Shown: piece by piece, positions 17,325 through 26,775 of the stretch
Numbering within the stretch: position 1 is the first letter of the stretch
Layout of the letters: every line of letters begins with the position of its first letter
NCBI GenBank assembly: GCA_017469925.1
Contig: JAFUFK010000003.1
Span: forward strand, 77,281-122,933
Origin: Bacteroidaceae bacterium
Lineage (GTDB): Bacteria > Bacteroidota > Bacteroidia > Bacteroidales > Bacteroidaceae
Direction of reading: 5' to 3'
DNA length: 45,653 nucleotides
Translations under genes and position numbers: made by a program
Notes under the pieces: model-generated
Told to the model about the DNA's origin: nothing
Database searches by the model: none
What the model saw: only the letters and a program-made list of their open reading frames with translations

Positions 17325-18170
17325 ATGAAGACGCTAAAATTGATGCTGATGGCCGTTTTGGCACTCTCGCTCTCCTCTTGTGTCGTCAGTAAGAAGAAAT
17401 TCGACATTGCTGAGAGCGGACGCCTTGCTGCCCTCTACAGTCGAGACAGTTTAGCCGACATCTTGGGTGCGGCCCGAGCAGACTATGCTGCCCTAACTCG
17501 CGAGTGCGACAACCTGCGAGGCGATACGACACAACTTCGCAAGGGCATCCGCAACTACCAGTCGCTGCTCGATGCCAACAAGAGCGAGCGCGACAAACTA
17601 TCGGCCGAACTCAGCCAACGCATGAAGGAACTCGACGAACGTGGCGAGACCATCCGACAGCTACGGCAGGTCGTGGACGAACAGAACGAACGCGTGCGCT
17701 CGCTCCTCGACAACGTCAAGTCGGCCCTGAAAGGATTCTCAAGCGACGAACTGACCGTGCGCGAAGAAGGTGGTAAGGTCTATGTCGCCATGAGCGACAA
17801 ACTGCTCTTCGAGTCGGGCAAGGCCGTCGTCAACGAGCAAGGCAAGGTGGCACTGGGCAAGTTGGCCGAAGTGCTGAATCGCCAGACCGACATCGACGTT
17901 TTCATCGAAGGCCACACCGACTCTGTGCCCATCAACACGGCTATCTTTAAGGACAATTGGGACCTCTCCGTCATTCGTGCCACCAGCGTAGTGCGCATAC
18001 TTACAGACGATTACGCCGTCAATCCCTTACAGATTCAGCCCTGCGGACGCGGAGAGTTCAAGCCAGTCGATACGAATGCAACCGGCGAAGGACGTGCACG
18101 AAACCGTCGTACGGAAATCATCATTGCTCCTCGTCTCGACAAACTTTACGAACTCATCCAGGCACAATAG
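17325..18170 (+). CDS. OmpA-family lipoprotein
   Basis: A 281-residue outer-membrane lipoprotein. The signal peptide ends with lipobox LSSC (Cys19). Residues about 60-125 form a heptad-rich coiled coil (KSERDKLSAELSQRMKELDER and onwards). The C-terminal domain (about 150-275) is the OmpA/MotB peptidoglycan-binding fold: LLFESGKAVV, FIEGHTDSVPI, WDLSVIRATSVVRIL, and NRRTEIII. It probably tethers the outer membrane to peptidoglycan. The 151-base upstream gap contains an inverted repeat TTGGGGTT/AACCCCAA but no convincing -33/-7 pair. A 22-base repeat array and a terminator follow. Confidence 0.92.
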   Translation: MKTLKLMLMAVLALSLSSCVVSKKKFDIAESGRLAALYSRDSLADILGAARADYAALTRECDNLRGDTTQLRKGIRNYQSLLDANKSERDKLSAELSQRMKELDERGETIRQLRQVVDEQNERVRSLLDNVKSALKGFSSDELTVREEGGKVYVAMSDKLLFESGKAVVNEQGKVALGKLAEVLNRQTDIDVFIEGHTDSVPINTAIFKDNWDLSVIRATSVVRILTDDYAVNPLQIQPCGRGEFKPVDTNATGEGRARNRRTEIIIAPRLDKLYELIQAQ

Positions 18171-18188
18171 TAATCGGGCCGAAACAAA

Positions 18189-18331
18189 CCAGTCACTGGT
18201 TAAAATGAAAGGAGTGACTGGTTGCGCCGAAACCAGTGACTGGTTAAAGCGAAACCAGTGACTGGTTAAAATGAAACCAGTGACTGGTTAAAACGAAACC
18301 AGTGACTGGTTAAAACGAAAGGAGTGACTGC
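18189..18331. repeat. 22-base tandem repeat array, 6.5 units
   Basis: Units start at 18189, 18211, 18233, 18255, 18277, 18299 and 18321 (the last is a partial that merges into the terminator). The common unit is CCAGTGACTGGTTAAAACGAAA-like (consensus in parts: CCAGTGACTGG, TTAAAA, CGAAA). Units at 18277 and 18299 are identical. Each carries a small palindrome around CCAGTGACTGG. Located in the convergent gap between the OmpA gene and the polyprenyl synthase gene. Confidence 0.95.
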
Positions 18332-18361
18332 TTCAGACTAAGCAAGTCACTCCTCTTTTTT
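18321..18361 (+). terminator. Terminator after the OmpA gene, built from a repeat unit
   Basis: GGAGTGACT (18321-18329) pairs with AGTCACTCC downstream, with an inner GCTT/AAGC extension, followed by a T-rich tail (CTCTTTTTTC). The left arm is the last unit of the 22-base array, so the array and the terminator share sequence. Confidence 0.8.
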
Positions 18362-18381
18362 CTATCCTTACGAGCATGGGG

Positions 18382-19359
18382 TCACACGTCCCTGCCAACC
18401 ACAAACGCTACATACTTCCTAAGCGCATCAGCTACTGGCGAATCGCTCTCCAGCGACGGAATCATGGCGATGGAATTGTATGCCATTTTGTCAATATTTT
18501 TCATTGTATAGACAAGCCCTCCTTCGTCGATGGTAAAGCGGACAAGCGCATCTATCTCTTCGCCCGTAGCTTCAGCGCGCCGAACCTTCAGGGCCACCTC
18601 CGTCATCTCGCTATTGCCCGCCTCTAACAGGGCATGAATGACGGGCAGCGTCAGCTTGCCTTCGCGCATATCATTGCCGCTGGGTTTACCCGTATCGTGC
18701 TGATTATCATAGTCAAGAAGGTCGTCACGCATTTGGAAGCACATGCCCACGCACTCGCCAAACTCTCTCAGGCGACGGATGTCGCCCTCCCCTGCCCCGG
18801 CCAGCATGGCACCACACTTGGCACAGGTCTCAAAGAGCGAAGCCGTCTTCTTACGAATGACCTCGAAGTAGTCTTCTTCTGAGATACTGGTTTTGTCAAT
18901 ATTTGCGAGTTGCAGAAGTTCTCCATCCGAGAGCGTCTGACCCAGTTCCGACACCCACGTCACTACCCTACCCGACCCCGTCTGTGCAGCATGGTAGAGC
19001 GCCTTCGAAAGCAGGAAGTCGCCCACCAGGACAGCCACCTTGTTGTCTAACAGGGCATTCACCGACTTCTGTCCCCGTCGGCGGTCGCTCTCATCTACCA
19101 CATCGTCGTGGACGAGCGAAGCCGTGTGCAAAAGTTCCAGCGATACGGCAGCATGCAGTACGGCCTCATTCACCCGGCCCACCGAGCGGGCAGCCAACAA
19201 TACCAATATGGGACGCATCATCTTGCCCTGCCGCTGGAGCAGGTGGTTCAGTGCCACTCGCAACAGGGGGTTCTCTGTCGTCAGCGTTCCTTCGAAAAGT
19301 TCACGATAAGCCTTCAGTTCCGCCTCTATCGGGCGGCGTATCTCGGTCAGTTTATCCAT
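18382..19359 (-). CDS. Polyprenyl (octaprenyl-type) diphosphate synthase
   Basis: A 325-residue trans-prenyltransferase of the all-alpha isoprenoid fold. The first Asp-rich motif is DDVVDESDRRRG and the second DDLLDYD; GKMMRPILVLL and GKLTLPVIHAL are also typical. It condenses isopentenyl diphosphate units to a long-chain prenyl diphosphate, probably the quinone side chain, which fits a menaquinone-using anaerobe. Chain length cannot be read. The start at MDKLTEI (19359) was chosen rather than a start ten residues upstream. Divergent from polA with a 101-base gap. Confidence 0.92.
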   Translation of the reverse strand: MDKLTEIRRPIEAELKAYRELFEGTLTTENPLLRVALNHLLQRQGKMMRPILVLLAARSVGRVNEAVLHAAVSLELLHTASLVHDDVVDESDRRRGQKSVNALLDNKVAVLVGDFLLSKALYHAAQTGSGRVVTWVSELGQTLSDGELLQLANIDKTSISEEDYFEVIRKKTASLFETCAKCGAMLAGAGEGDIRRLREFGECVGMCFQMRDDLLDYDNQHDTGKPSGNDMREGKLTLPVIHALLEAGNSEMTEVALKVRRAEATGEEIDALVRFTIDEGGLVYTMKNIDKMAYNSIAMIPSLESDSPVADALRKYVAFVVGRDV

Positions 19360-19430
19360 CTTCTTACGTTCTTGGGCACAAAAATACAAAAAAGAAGTTG
19401 AAAAAGTGTCCTCTATTCATTTATTTTGCC

Positions 19431-19438
19431 TAACTTTG
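19431..19438 (+). promoter_or_regulatory. -7 box of the polA promoter
   Basis: TAACTTTG matches TAnnTTTG, 22 bases before the polA ATG. No clear TTTG was found about 20 bases upstream, so the -33 part is weak or absent. Confidence 0.45.
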
Positions 19439-19460
19439 GCATTACAAATACGAACCGACC

Positions 19461-22313
19461 ATGGAAAAACTGTTCCTACTGGATGCTTATGCGCTGATTT
19501 TTCGTGCCTACTATGCCTTTATCAAGAATCCGAGAATCAACTCGAAGGGAATGAACACGAGCGCCATCATGGGGTTCGTGAATACGCTGGAGGAAGTCTT
19601 GCAAAAGGAACAACCGACACACATCGGCGTGGCCTTCGACCCCTCGGGGCCGACCTTCCGCCATGAGGCATATCCCCAGTACAAGGCACAGCGCGAGGAG
19701 ACGCCCGAAGCCATCCGCGTGGCCGTACCTTACATCAAGAAGATTCTTGCCGCATACCATATCCCCTTGCTCGAAGTCCCTGGTTTCGAGGCAGATGACG
19801 TTATTGGCACACTGGCCCACCAAGCCGACCAACAAGGCATCGAGACCTTCATGATGACCCCCGACAAGGACTATGCCCAGTTGGTGACCCCACATGTCCG
19901 TATGTATCGCCCCAGCGTGGGCATCAAGGACTCGGAAGTACTTGGTCCACAGGAAGTAATGGCGAAGTATGGGCTTACGGATTGCCTCCAGGTCATCGAC
20001 ATGCTGGGACTGATGGGCGATGCGGCCGACAACATCCCGGGATGTCCTGGGGTAGGGGAGAAGACGGCTCAGAAACTCATTCAGCAATTCGGAAGCGTCG
20101 AATCCCTACTGGCACGCACCGACGAACTGAAGGGTGCCCTTCGGCAAAAGGTGGAGGACAACCGCGAGCAGATAACCTTCTCGAAGTGGCTCGCCACCAT
20201 CAAGACCGACGTGCCCATACAACTCGACATGGCGGCGCTGGCCGTGAAAGAGGTTGACCTCGACACCTTGAAGCAACTCTACGAAGAACTGGAATTCCGT
20301 GCCTTGCTCGCAAAGCGCACAGAACGCAGCGAGAAAGAACTGGAATTCCGTGCCTTGCTCGCAAAGCGCACAGAACGCAGCGAGAAGACGGAGCACACGG
20401 AGAAGAAGAAGGCAAACGTGCAACTCGACCTCTTCGGGAATCCCATTGGCGGACAGGAAACGTCCGAACAGCCTGAAACTCAGGCAGCAATGCCAACCAG
20501 CCTCCAAACCTGGCACGACCTGAATCCCAACTACCAACTCGTCGATACCCCTGAGGCGATGGCCACCTTGCGCGACACATTGCTCAAGGCCGAAGCCATC
20601 TGCATGGACACCGAAGCCACCTCCGTAGAAAGCATGCGCGCCCGACTCGTTGGCCTTAGCTTCGCCATCCGCGAAGGGGAAGCCTGGTACGTGCCTGTGC
20701 CGCAGAGCCGCGAAGGGGCGAGTAGGGTAGTGGAGGTGTTCCGTCCCGTCTATGAAAGCGAGATTACGAAGATTGGGCAAAACCTGAAGTACGACCTCAT
20801 GGTACTCCAGAACCACGGCATCACCCTGCACGGACAGATGCTCGACACCATGATTGCCCACTACCTGATAAGCCCCGAACTGCACCACGGCATGGACTAC
20901 ATGGCCGAGACCCTGCTCCGGTACCAAACCATCCACATCGAAGAACTCATCGGCCCCCGGGGGAAGAAGCAACGCTCTATGGCTGACCTCACGCCGCAGG
21001 AAGTCTATGTCTATGCCTGTGAGGATGCCGACGTAACCTTGCGCCTGTGGAACGTGCTGAAGAAGAAACTGAAAGAAGCGGATTGCGAAAGCCTCTTCTA
21101 CGAAATAGAAATGCCACTGATGCCCGTCCTGGCCTACATGGAGCGCAATGGCGTGCGCATCGACACCGAAGGCCTTCGCGAGACCAGTCGCCTCTTCACC
21201 CAAAGAATGCAAGAGATTGAGGACGAAGTACACCAACTGACGGGCGTGCCCGACCTGAATATCTCCTCCCCCAAACAAGTGGGCGAAGTACTCTTTGAAC
21301 GGCTGAAGATTACCGACAAAGCCAAGAAGACCAAGACGGGCCAGTACGTAACCTCGGAGGAGGTGCTGGAGTCGTTGCGCTCGAAGCATCCTGTCGTAGA
21401 AAAAATCCTCGCCTATCGCGGGCTGAAGAAACTCCTGGGCACGTATATTGACGCCCTGCCCATGCTCATCAACCCCGTGACGGGACACATCCACACCTCC
21501 TTCAACCAGACTGTGGCCGCCACAGGTCGCCTATCGAGTAGTAATCCCAACTTGCAGAACATCCCCGTCCGCGACGCTGAGGGCAAGGAGGTACGTCGCG
21601 CCTTCATCCCCGAGCCCGGGCAGGAATTCTTCTCGGCCGACTACAGCCAGATAGAACTGCGCATCATGGCCCACCTGAGCCAAGACCCCAACCTCATCGA
21701 GGCCTTCCGCTCGGGTCACGACATCCACGCCGCCACGGCCGCCAAGATATTCCACAAGGCAATAGAAGACGTAACGAGTGACGAACGGCGCAAGGCCAAG
21801 ACGGCCAACTTCGGCATCATCTACGGCATCAGTGCCTTCGGCCTGGCCGAGCGCATGGGATGCAGCCGTACGGAGGCCAAGGAACTCATCGACGGCTATT
21901 TCCAGACCTACCCGAAGGTGAAGGAATACATGAACCGCAGCATAGAGATGGCACGCGACCGTGGCTTCACGGAAACTCTGTTCCACCGTCGTCTCGTACT
22001 GCCCGATATCAACAGCCGTAACGCCGTAGTGCGCGGATATGCCGAGCGCAACGCCATCAACGCCCCCATCCAGGGCACGGCTGCCGACATCATTAAGATT
22101 GCCATGATACGCATCTATCGCCGTCTCACGGAAGAGGGTTTCAAGAGCCGCATGATACTGCAAGTCCACGACGAACTGAACTTCACCGTCCTGCCCGAGG
22201 AAAAGGAACGTCTCGAGGCCATGGTTATCGAAGAGATGCAGCAGGCCTGCCAACTCTCCGTCCCCCTCGTAGCCGACTGCGGCTGGGGCACGAACTGGCT
22301 GGAGGCGCACTGA
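19461..22313 (+). CDS. polA: DNA polymerase I
   Basis: A 950-residue repair and Okazaki-fragment polymerase. The 5' nuclease covers about 1-290 (LLDAYALIFRAYYAF, GFEADDVIGTLA, GDAADNIPG). The 3'-5' exonuclease (about 350-530) keeps its acidic residues: MDTEAT, NLKYDLMVL and YACEDAD. Polymerase motifs A (ADYSQIELRIMAHLS), B (RRKAKTANFGIIYG) and C (QVHDEL) are intact. In the linker, residues 276-292 and 293-309 are an exact 17-residue tandem duplication (ELEFRALLAKRTERSEK), from a 51-base repeat at 20286-20387. Otherwise length and order are normal for Bacteroidetes. Confidence 0.96.
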   Translation: MEKLFLLDAYALIFRAYYAFIKNPRINSKGMNTSAIMGFVNTLEEVLQKEQPTHIGVAFDPSGPTFRHEAYPQYKAQREETPEAIRVAVPYIKKILAAYHIPLLEVPGFEADDVIGTLAHQADQQGIETFMMTPDKDYAQLVTPHVRMYRPSVGIKDSEVLGPQEVMAKYGLTDCLQVIDMLGLMGDAADNIPGCPGVGEKTAQKLIQQFGSVESLLARTDELKGALRQKVEDNREQITFSKWLATIKTDVPIQLDMAALAVKEVDLDTLKQLYEELEFRALLAKRTERSEKELEFRALLAKRTERSEKTEHTEKKKANVQLDLFGNPIGGQETSEQPETQAAMPTSLQTWHDLNPNYQLVDTPEAMATLRDTLLKAEAICMDTEATSVESMRARLVGLSFAIREGEAWYVPVPQSREGASRVVEVFRPVYESEITKIGQNLKYDLMVLQNHGITLHGQMLDTMIAHYLISPELHHGMDYMAETLLRYQTIHIEELIGPRGKKQRSMADLTPQEVYVYACEDADVTLRLWNVLKKKLKEADCESLFYEIEMPLMPVLAYMERNGVRIDTEGLRETSRLFTQRMQEIEDEVHQLTGVPDLNISSPKQVGEVLFERLKITDKAKKTKTGQYVTSEEVLESLRSKHPVVEKILAYRGLKKLLGTYIDALPMLINPVTGHIHTSFNQTVAATGRLSSSNPNLQNIPVRDAEGKEVRRAFIPEPGQEFFSADYSQIELRIMAHLSQDPNLIEAFRSGHDIHAATAAKIFHKAIEDVTSDERRKAKTANFGIIYGISAFGLAERMGCSRTEAKELIDGYFQTYPKVKEYMNRSIEMARDRGFTETLFHRRLVLPDINSRNAVVRGYAERNAINAPIQGTAADIIKIAMIRIYRRLTEEGFKSRMILQVHDELNFTVLPEEKERLEAMVIEEMQQACQLSVPLVADCGWGTNWLEAH
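20286..20387. repeat. 51-base tandem duplication inside polA
   Basis: Copies at 20286-20336 and 20337-20387 differ only in the last base. The frame is kept. It falls in the charged linker between the 5' nuclease and the 3'-5' exonuclease domains, so it looks like a recent, tolerated duplication. Confidence 0.95.
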
Positions 22314-22345
22314 TTAAATGTAAACATTTTAATACCATAAATGCC

Positions 22346-23929
22346 ATGAAACGATTTGCTTTCTTTTTCTTGCAATTTGCTTTTTGCATTGCAGCACAGG
22401 CACAGACTCCTCCCACCATGGGCTGGAGTTCGTGGAACACGTTTGCGCTGAACATCAGTGAGGAAGTGATTAAGGGACAAGCCGATGCGATGGTCAGCAC
22501 GGGGCTGAAGGACGCAGGCTATGAATACATCAACATCGACGACGGATACTGGGACGGACGTGGCGAGGACGGCCATCTGCGACTGAACACGAAACTTTTC
22601 CCCAGTGGTATGCGCTCGCTGGTGGACTACATCCACGCCAAGGGACTGAAGGGCGGCATCTACAGCGATGCCGGCGACAACACCTGCGGTTCGGGCAACC
22701 GCCACGCCTGGGGCATCGGTGTGGGCTTTGCGGGCCATGAGGAGCAGGATTGCAAACTCTACTTCCGCGACTGGGACTTCGACTTCATCAAGGTGGACTA
22801 CTGTGGCGGTGCCCACATGGGACTGGACGAACGCGAACAATATACCAAGATATCGAACGCCATCAAGAACTGCGGCAAGCCCAACATCCAGTTCAATATC
22901 TGCCGCTGGGCCTATCCTGGCACGTGGGTGAAGGATGTCAGCCTGTCGTGGCGTACAACGGGCGACATCAACGACTCTTGGCCTTCCGTTCGCAACATCC
23001 TGCGCGAGAATCTCTATCTCTCGGCCTATAGCGGACCGGGCTATTACAATGATATGGACATGCTCGAAGTGGGCCGCCGACTGACTCCTGAGGAGGACAA
23101 GACTCACTTTGGACTATGGTGTATCATGAACTCACCACTGCTCATCGGTTGCGACATGCGAAACATCCGTCCCGAAGCACTGGAATTGATGAAAAACCCC
23201 GAACTCATCGGGCTAAATCAGGATAAGACCTTCCAACAGGCCTATCCTGTGAAATATACCCACGGGTGCTACATCTTGGTACGCGACGTGGAGGAACTGA
23301 ACGGACTTACCCGAGCCTTTGCCGTCTATAACCCGACCGACGAACCGGCCAACGTCACCGTCATGTTCTCCGACCTTTGCCTGGGTGGCACGGTGCGCTT
23401 GCGCGACCTCTTCGAACGTCGCGAGATAGGCGTCTTCCGCGGTGGTTATCAGGTGGTGGTCCCTGCCCACGGTACACACATCTACAAGGCTGTCGGCGAG
23501 AAACGTCTGGAACGTCGCCGCTACGAGGCAGAGACGGGCTACATCCCCGCTTATCAGGAAATCCGCAACAACCAGGCCGAGAAGACCGGTATTTACACCG
23601 CCAACGACAATTGCTCCAGTGGGTACAAGGCCGGTTGGCTGGGCCAGAGCGAGGAGAACCATCTCGAGTGGAACAACGTCTATGTCAACAAGAGCGGCAA
23701 GCGCCAGCTCACTATCGCCTACCTGACAGGCGAAGACCGCTCGTTCACCGTCACCGTCAATGGCAAGAAACCACAGACGCTGACCGTCAAGGCCGACAAG
23801 TGGGATAGGGTAGCCACCATCACGGTGCCCATCAAACTGAAAAAAGGCCGCAACACCATTTGTCTCTCGAATCCCAATGGTTGGATGCCCGACATCGACT
23901 ACATAGAAGTAGGGAGTGAGAAGAAATAA
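22346..23929 (+). CDS. Exported GH27 alpha-galactosidase with C-terminal accessory domain
   Basis: A 527-residue glycoside hydrolase. Residues 1-20 form a signal peptide (FCIAAQA). The GH27 barrel starts PPTMGWSSWNTF and INIDDGYW; the nucleophile is the Asp of FIKVDYCGG and the acid/base the Asp of WRTTGDINDSW. SPLLIGCDMR closes the barrel, a small beta domain follows, and residues about 390-525 look like a carbohydrate-binding beta-sandwich (YEAETGYIPAYQEI, YVNKSGKRQLTIAYLTG, ending VGSEKK). It removes terminal alpha-linked galactose (or possibly N-acetylgalactosamine) in the periplasm or at the surface. It lies 32 bases after polA and may be co-transcribed with it. Confidence 0.93.
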   Translation: MKRFAFFFLQFAFCIAAQAQTPPTMGWSSWNTFALNISEEVIKGQADAMVSTGLKDAGYEYINIDDGYWDGRGEDGHLRLNTKLFPSGMRSLVDYIHAKGLKGGIYSDAGDNTCGSGNRHAWGIGVGFAGHEEQDCKLYFRDWDFDFIKVDYCGGAHMGLDEREQYTKISNAIKNCGKPNIQFNICRWAYPGTWVKDVSLSWRTTGDINDSWPSVRNILRENLYLSAYSGPGYYNDMDMLEVGRRLTPEEDKTHFGLWCIMNSPLLIGCDMRNIRPEALELMKNPELIGLNQDKTFQQAYPVKYTHGCYILVRDVEELNGLTRAFAVYNPTDEPANVTVMFSDLCLGGTVRLRDLFERREIGVFRGGYQVVVPAHGTHIYKAVGEKRLERRRYEAETGYIPAYQEIRNNQAEKTGIYTANDNCSSGYKAGWLGQSEENHLEWNNVYVNKSGKRQLTIAYLTGEDRSFTVTVNGKKPQTLTVKADKWDRVATITVPIKLKKGRNTICLSNPNGWMPDIDYIEVGSEKK

Positions 23930-23981
23930 CCCATTAAACGATTAAACTTTCAACCTATTAAACTTTTAACCATTTACAAGT

Positions 23982-25319
23982 ATGGATGTAAAACAAATCA
24001 TGACGCAACTGGAAGCTAAGCATCCAGGCGAAAAAGAGTTCTTGCAGGCAGTACACGAGGTATTGCTCAGTATCGAAGACGTTTACAACCAGCACCCCGA
24101 GTTCGAAAAGGCTAAGCTCATCGAGCGCCTCGTAGAGCCCGAGCGCATCATCACCTTCCGCGTGCCTTGGGTCGATGACAAGGGCGAGGTTCAGGTCAAC
24201 CTGGGCTATCGCGTGCAGTTCAACTCAGCCATTGGCCCGTACAAGGGTGGTCTGCGATTCCACGCATCGGTCAACCTCAGCATCCTGAAGTTCCTCGGCT
24301 TCGAGCAGACCTTCAAGAACGCTCTGACCACTCTGCCCATGGGCGGTGGCAAGGGCGGTAGCGACTTCAGCCCCCGTGGCAAGAGCGATGCCGAAATCAT
24401 GCGCTTCTGCCAGGCCTTTATGAACGAACTGTATCGCTACATCGGTCCCGAAATCGACGTACCAGCCGGTGACATCGGCGTCGGTGCCCGCGAGGTAGGT
24501 TACCTCTTCGGCCAGTATAAGAAGCTGACGCGCGACTGGAGCGGTGTGCTGACGGGCAAGGGCCTGGAGTTCGGCGGTTCGCTCATCCGTCCCGAGGCCA
24601 CTGGCTTCGGTGGTCTGTACTTCGTCAACGAGATGTTGCAGACCCGTGGCATCGACATCAAGGGTAAGACCGTGGCCATCAGCGGTTTCGGTAACGTAGC
24701 CTGGGGCGCAGCCACGAAGGCTACCCAACTCGGTGCCAAGGTGGTGACCATCAGTGGTCCCGACGGCTACATCTACGACCCCAATGGCATCTCGGGCGAG
24801 AAGATTGACTACATGCTCGAACTCCGTAATTCGGGCAACGACATCTGCCAGCCCTATGCCGACGAGTTCCCCGGCTCCACCTTCGTACCTGGCAAGAAGC
24901 CTTGGGAGGTGAAGTGCGACATCGCCCTGCCTTGCGCTACGCAGAACGAACTGAACGGCGACGATGCTCGTCAGCTCATTGCGAACGGCGTCACCTGCGT
25001 GGGTGAAATCTCGAACATGGGCTGCACGCCCGAGGCCATCGATGCCTTCATCGAAGCCGAGATGCTCTATGCCCCCGGCAAGGCCGTCAACGCTGGCGGT
25101 GTAGCCACCAGTGGCCTGGAGATGAGCCAGAACGCCATGCACCTCTCGTGGACAGCCGAGGAAGTGGACCAGAAACTCCACCAAATCATGCACGCCATCC
25201 ACAAGCAGTGCGTCAAGTACGGCACACAGCCCGATGGCTACATCAACTACGTTCGCGGTGCCAACGTGGCCGGCTTCATGAAGGTTGCCAAAGCTATGAT
25301 GGCACAAGGTATCGTATAG
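23982..25319 (+). CDS. gdhA: NADP-type glutamate dehydrogenase
   Basis: A 445-residue hexameric-type glutamate dehydrogenase linking 2-oxoglutarate plus ammonia to glutamate. PYKGGLRFHASVN, PMGGGKGGSDFSPRGKS (catalytic Lys) and DVPAGDIGVGAREVGYLFG are the substrate domain; AISGFGNVAWGAA is the dinucleotide-binding motif. Length matches the bacterial NADP enzymes. The 52-base gap upstream contains ATTAAAC three times but no clear promoter. The last seven codons (MMAQGIV) are partly repeated 65 bases downstream. Confidence 0.95.
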   Translation: MDVKQIMTQLEAKHPGEKEFLQAVHEVLLSIEDVYNQHPEFEKAKLIERLVEPERIITFRVPWVDDKGEVQVNLGYRVQFNSAIGPYKGGLRFHASVNLSILKFLGFEQTFKNALTTLPMGGGKGGSDFSPRGKSDAEIMRFCQAFMNELYRYIGPEIDVPAGDIGVGAREVGYLFGQYKKLTRDWSGVLTGKGLEFGGSLIRPEATGFGGLYFVNEMLQTRGIDIKGKTVAISGFGNVAWGAATKATQLGAKVVTISGPDGYIYDPNGISGEKIDYMLELRNSGNDICQPYADEFPGSTFVPGKKPWEVKCDIALPCATQNELNGDDARQLIANGVTCVGEISNMGCTPEAIDAFIEAEMLYAPGKAVNAGGVATSGLEMSQNAMHLSWTAEEVDQKLHQIMHAIHKQCVKYGTQPDGYINYVRGANVAGFMKVAKAMMAQGIV

Positions 25320-25382
25320 CGGAAAGCTCGGCAAAGCGAAGCGAAGCCAAGATATTTCCGCTGATGGCACAAGGCATCGTAT
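25297..25382. repeat. Duplicated gdhA 3' end around a small inverted-repeat insert
   Basis: A 21-base stretch at 25297-25317 (starting TGATGGCACAAGG, ending ATCGTAT) recurs at 25362-25382 with one mismatch. The interval begins AGCGGAAA and ends TTTCCGCT, a perfect 8-base inverted repeat. It could be a small insertion with target duplication or a simple local duplication. Confidence 0.75.
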
Positions 25383-25404
25383 GATGTCGCCATTAAAAAA
25401 TCGT

Positions 25405-25445
25405 ATTCCCCGCCGAAGGAACCTCCTCGGCGGGGAATTTTGTTT
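25405..25445 (+). terminator. Intrinsic terminator after gdhA
   Basis: A 12-base-pair stem, ATTCCCCGCCGA (25405-25416) with TCGGCGGGGAAT (25427-25438), and a 10-base loop, followed by TTTTGTTT. Confidence 0.9.
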
Positions 25446-25463
25446 ACACCTCTGAATATAATA

Positions 25464-25495
25464 TTTGTCCAACTCAAATATTTTCCATACCTTTG
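25464..25495 (+). promoter_or_regulatory. Promoter of ychF
   Basis: TTTG (25464-25467), 20 bases, TACCTTTG (25488-25495): a full Bacteroidetes -33/-7 match, 27 bases before the ychF ATG. Confidence 0.85.
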
Positions 25496-25522
25496 CAAAT
25501 CGTAAATCCATAAATAATCAAT

Positions 25523-26626
25523 ATGTCACTGAAAGCTGGAATCGTGGGACTGCCCAACGTGGGCAAATCCACCCTCTTTAACTGCCTGTCGAGCGCAAAG
25601 GCACAGGCAGCAAATTTTCCTTTTTGTACCATAGATGCCCAGATGGGTCAGGTGAGTGTTCCCGACGAACGCCTGACCAAACTTGCTGAACTCGTCCATC
25701 CCGGGCGCATCGTACCGGCCGTGTGCGACATTGTGGATATTGCAGGTCTCGTGAAGGGTGCCTCGAAGGGTGAGGGCTTAGGCAACCAGTTCCTGGCCAA
25801 CATCCGTGAGTGCGACGCCATCATACACGTTCTGCGCTGCTTCGACGATGCCAATATCGTGCATGTTGACGGCTCGGTGAACCCCGTGCGCGACAAGGAA
25901 ATCATCGACATGGAACTGCAACTGAAGGACTTGGAGACCATCGAGAGCCGCATGCAGAAGGTGGAGAAGCAGGCCCGCGTCGGTGGCGACAAGCAGGCAA
26001 AGATAGAACTCCAGGTGCTGGAGGCCTACAAGGCTGCGCTGCTGCAAGGCAAGAGTGCCCGCACGGTGGAGTTCGAGACCGAAGACGAGCAGCTGGCCGC
26101 CAAGAACCTCTTCCTGCTGACCACGAAGCCCGTCCTGTACGTCTGCAACGTCGATGACCAGAGCGCCTCGTCGGGCAACGAATACACGCGACGCGTCCAG
26201 GAGGCCATCAAGGACGAACAGGCCCAGATGCTCATCATCTCCGCCCAGACGGAGGCCGACATCGCTGAACTGGAAACCTACGAGGAGAAGCAGATGTTCC
26301 TGGAGGACATGGGCCTCTCGGAGAGCGGTTGCAACCGCCTCATCAAGGCCATCTACTCGTTGCTGAACCTGCAGACGTTCATCACCGCCGGCGAGATGGA
26401 GGTGAAGGCCTGGACGTTCCGCCGCGGTTGGAAGGCTCCGCAGTGCGCCGGCGTCATCCATACCGACTTCGAGAAGGGATTCATCCGTGCCGAGGTCATC
26501 AAGTACGACGACTACATTAAATACGGTAGTGAGGCTGCCGTCCGCGAGGCCGGTAAGATGGGCGTCGAGGGCAAGGACTACGAAGTGCAGGACGGCGACA
26601 TCATGCACTTCCGCTTTAACGTATAG
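25523..26626 (+). CDS. ychF: Redox-regulated ATPase YchF
   Basis: A 367-residue OBG-family P-loop NTPase (OLA1 type, which prefers ATP). Walker A is GLPNVGKST near the N-terminus; the G3 region reads [21 protein letters not shown] coiled-coil domain follows ([18 protein letters not shown]), then a C-terminal TGS domain ([17 protein letters not shown] to [11 protein letters not shown]). It associates with ribosomes and is implicated in stress response. The stop codon overlaps by one base the palindromic element at 26626. Confidence 0.95.
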   Translation: MSLKAGIVGLPNVGKSTLFNCLSSAKAQAANFPFCTIDAQMGQVSVPDERLTKLAELVHPGRIVPAVCDIVDIAGLVKGASKGEGLGNQFLANIRECDAIIHVLRCFDDANIVHVDGSVNPVRDKEIIDMELQLKDLETIESRMQKVEKQARVGGDKQAKIELQVLEAYKAALLQGKSARTVEFETEDEQLAAKNLFLLTTKPVLYVCNVDDQSASSGNEYTRRVQEAIKDEQAQMLIISAQTEADIAELETYEEKQMFLEDMGLSESGCNRLIKAIYSLLNLQTFITAGEMEVKAWTFRRGWKAPQCAGVIHTDFEKGFIRAEVIKYDDYIKYGSEAAVREAGKMGVEGKDYEVQDGDIMHFRFNV

Positions 26627-26775
26627 ACCCACCCTAACCCTCCCTTGTAGGGAGGGAATAGTTACAATCACTATGAATAAAAAGATTATTTTATTACTTA
26701 TAATGTGCCTCATCACATCTACGCTGATAGCACAAGTAACCACTCCCTCCCTACAAGGGAGGGCTGGGGTGGGTC
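26626..26775. repeat. Palindromic element between ychF and lgt
   Basis: Left arm from 26626 (GACCCACCCT, then CCCTCCCTTGTAGGGAGGG) and right arm 26744-26775 are inverted copies matching at 30 of 32 positions, with further partial match inside. The centre (about 85 bases) is AT-rich and unrelated to the centre of the mnmG copy. It holds the ATG used as the lgt start. Confidence 0.9.

Noticed and set aside
20106-21494. A 462-codon minus-strand open frame inside polA
   Set aside because: Shadow of the polymerase gene; the sense frame has all polymerase motifs.
23930-23981. Promoter or operator in the ATTAAAC repeats before gdhA
   Set aside because: Three short copies are visible, but no TAnnTTTG box; too little to call a site.
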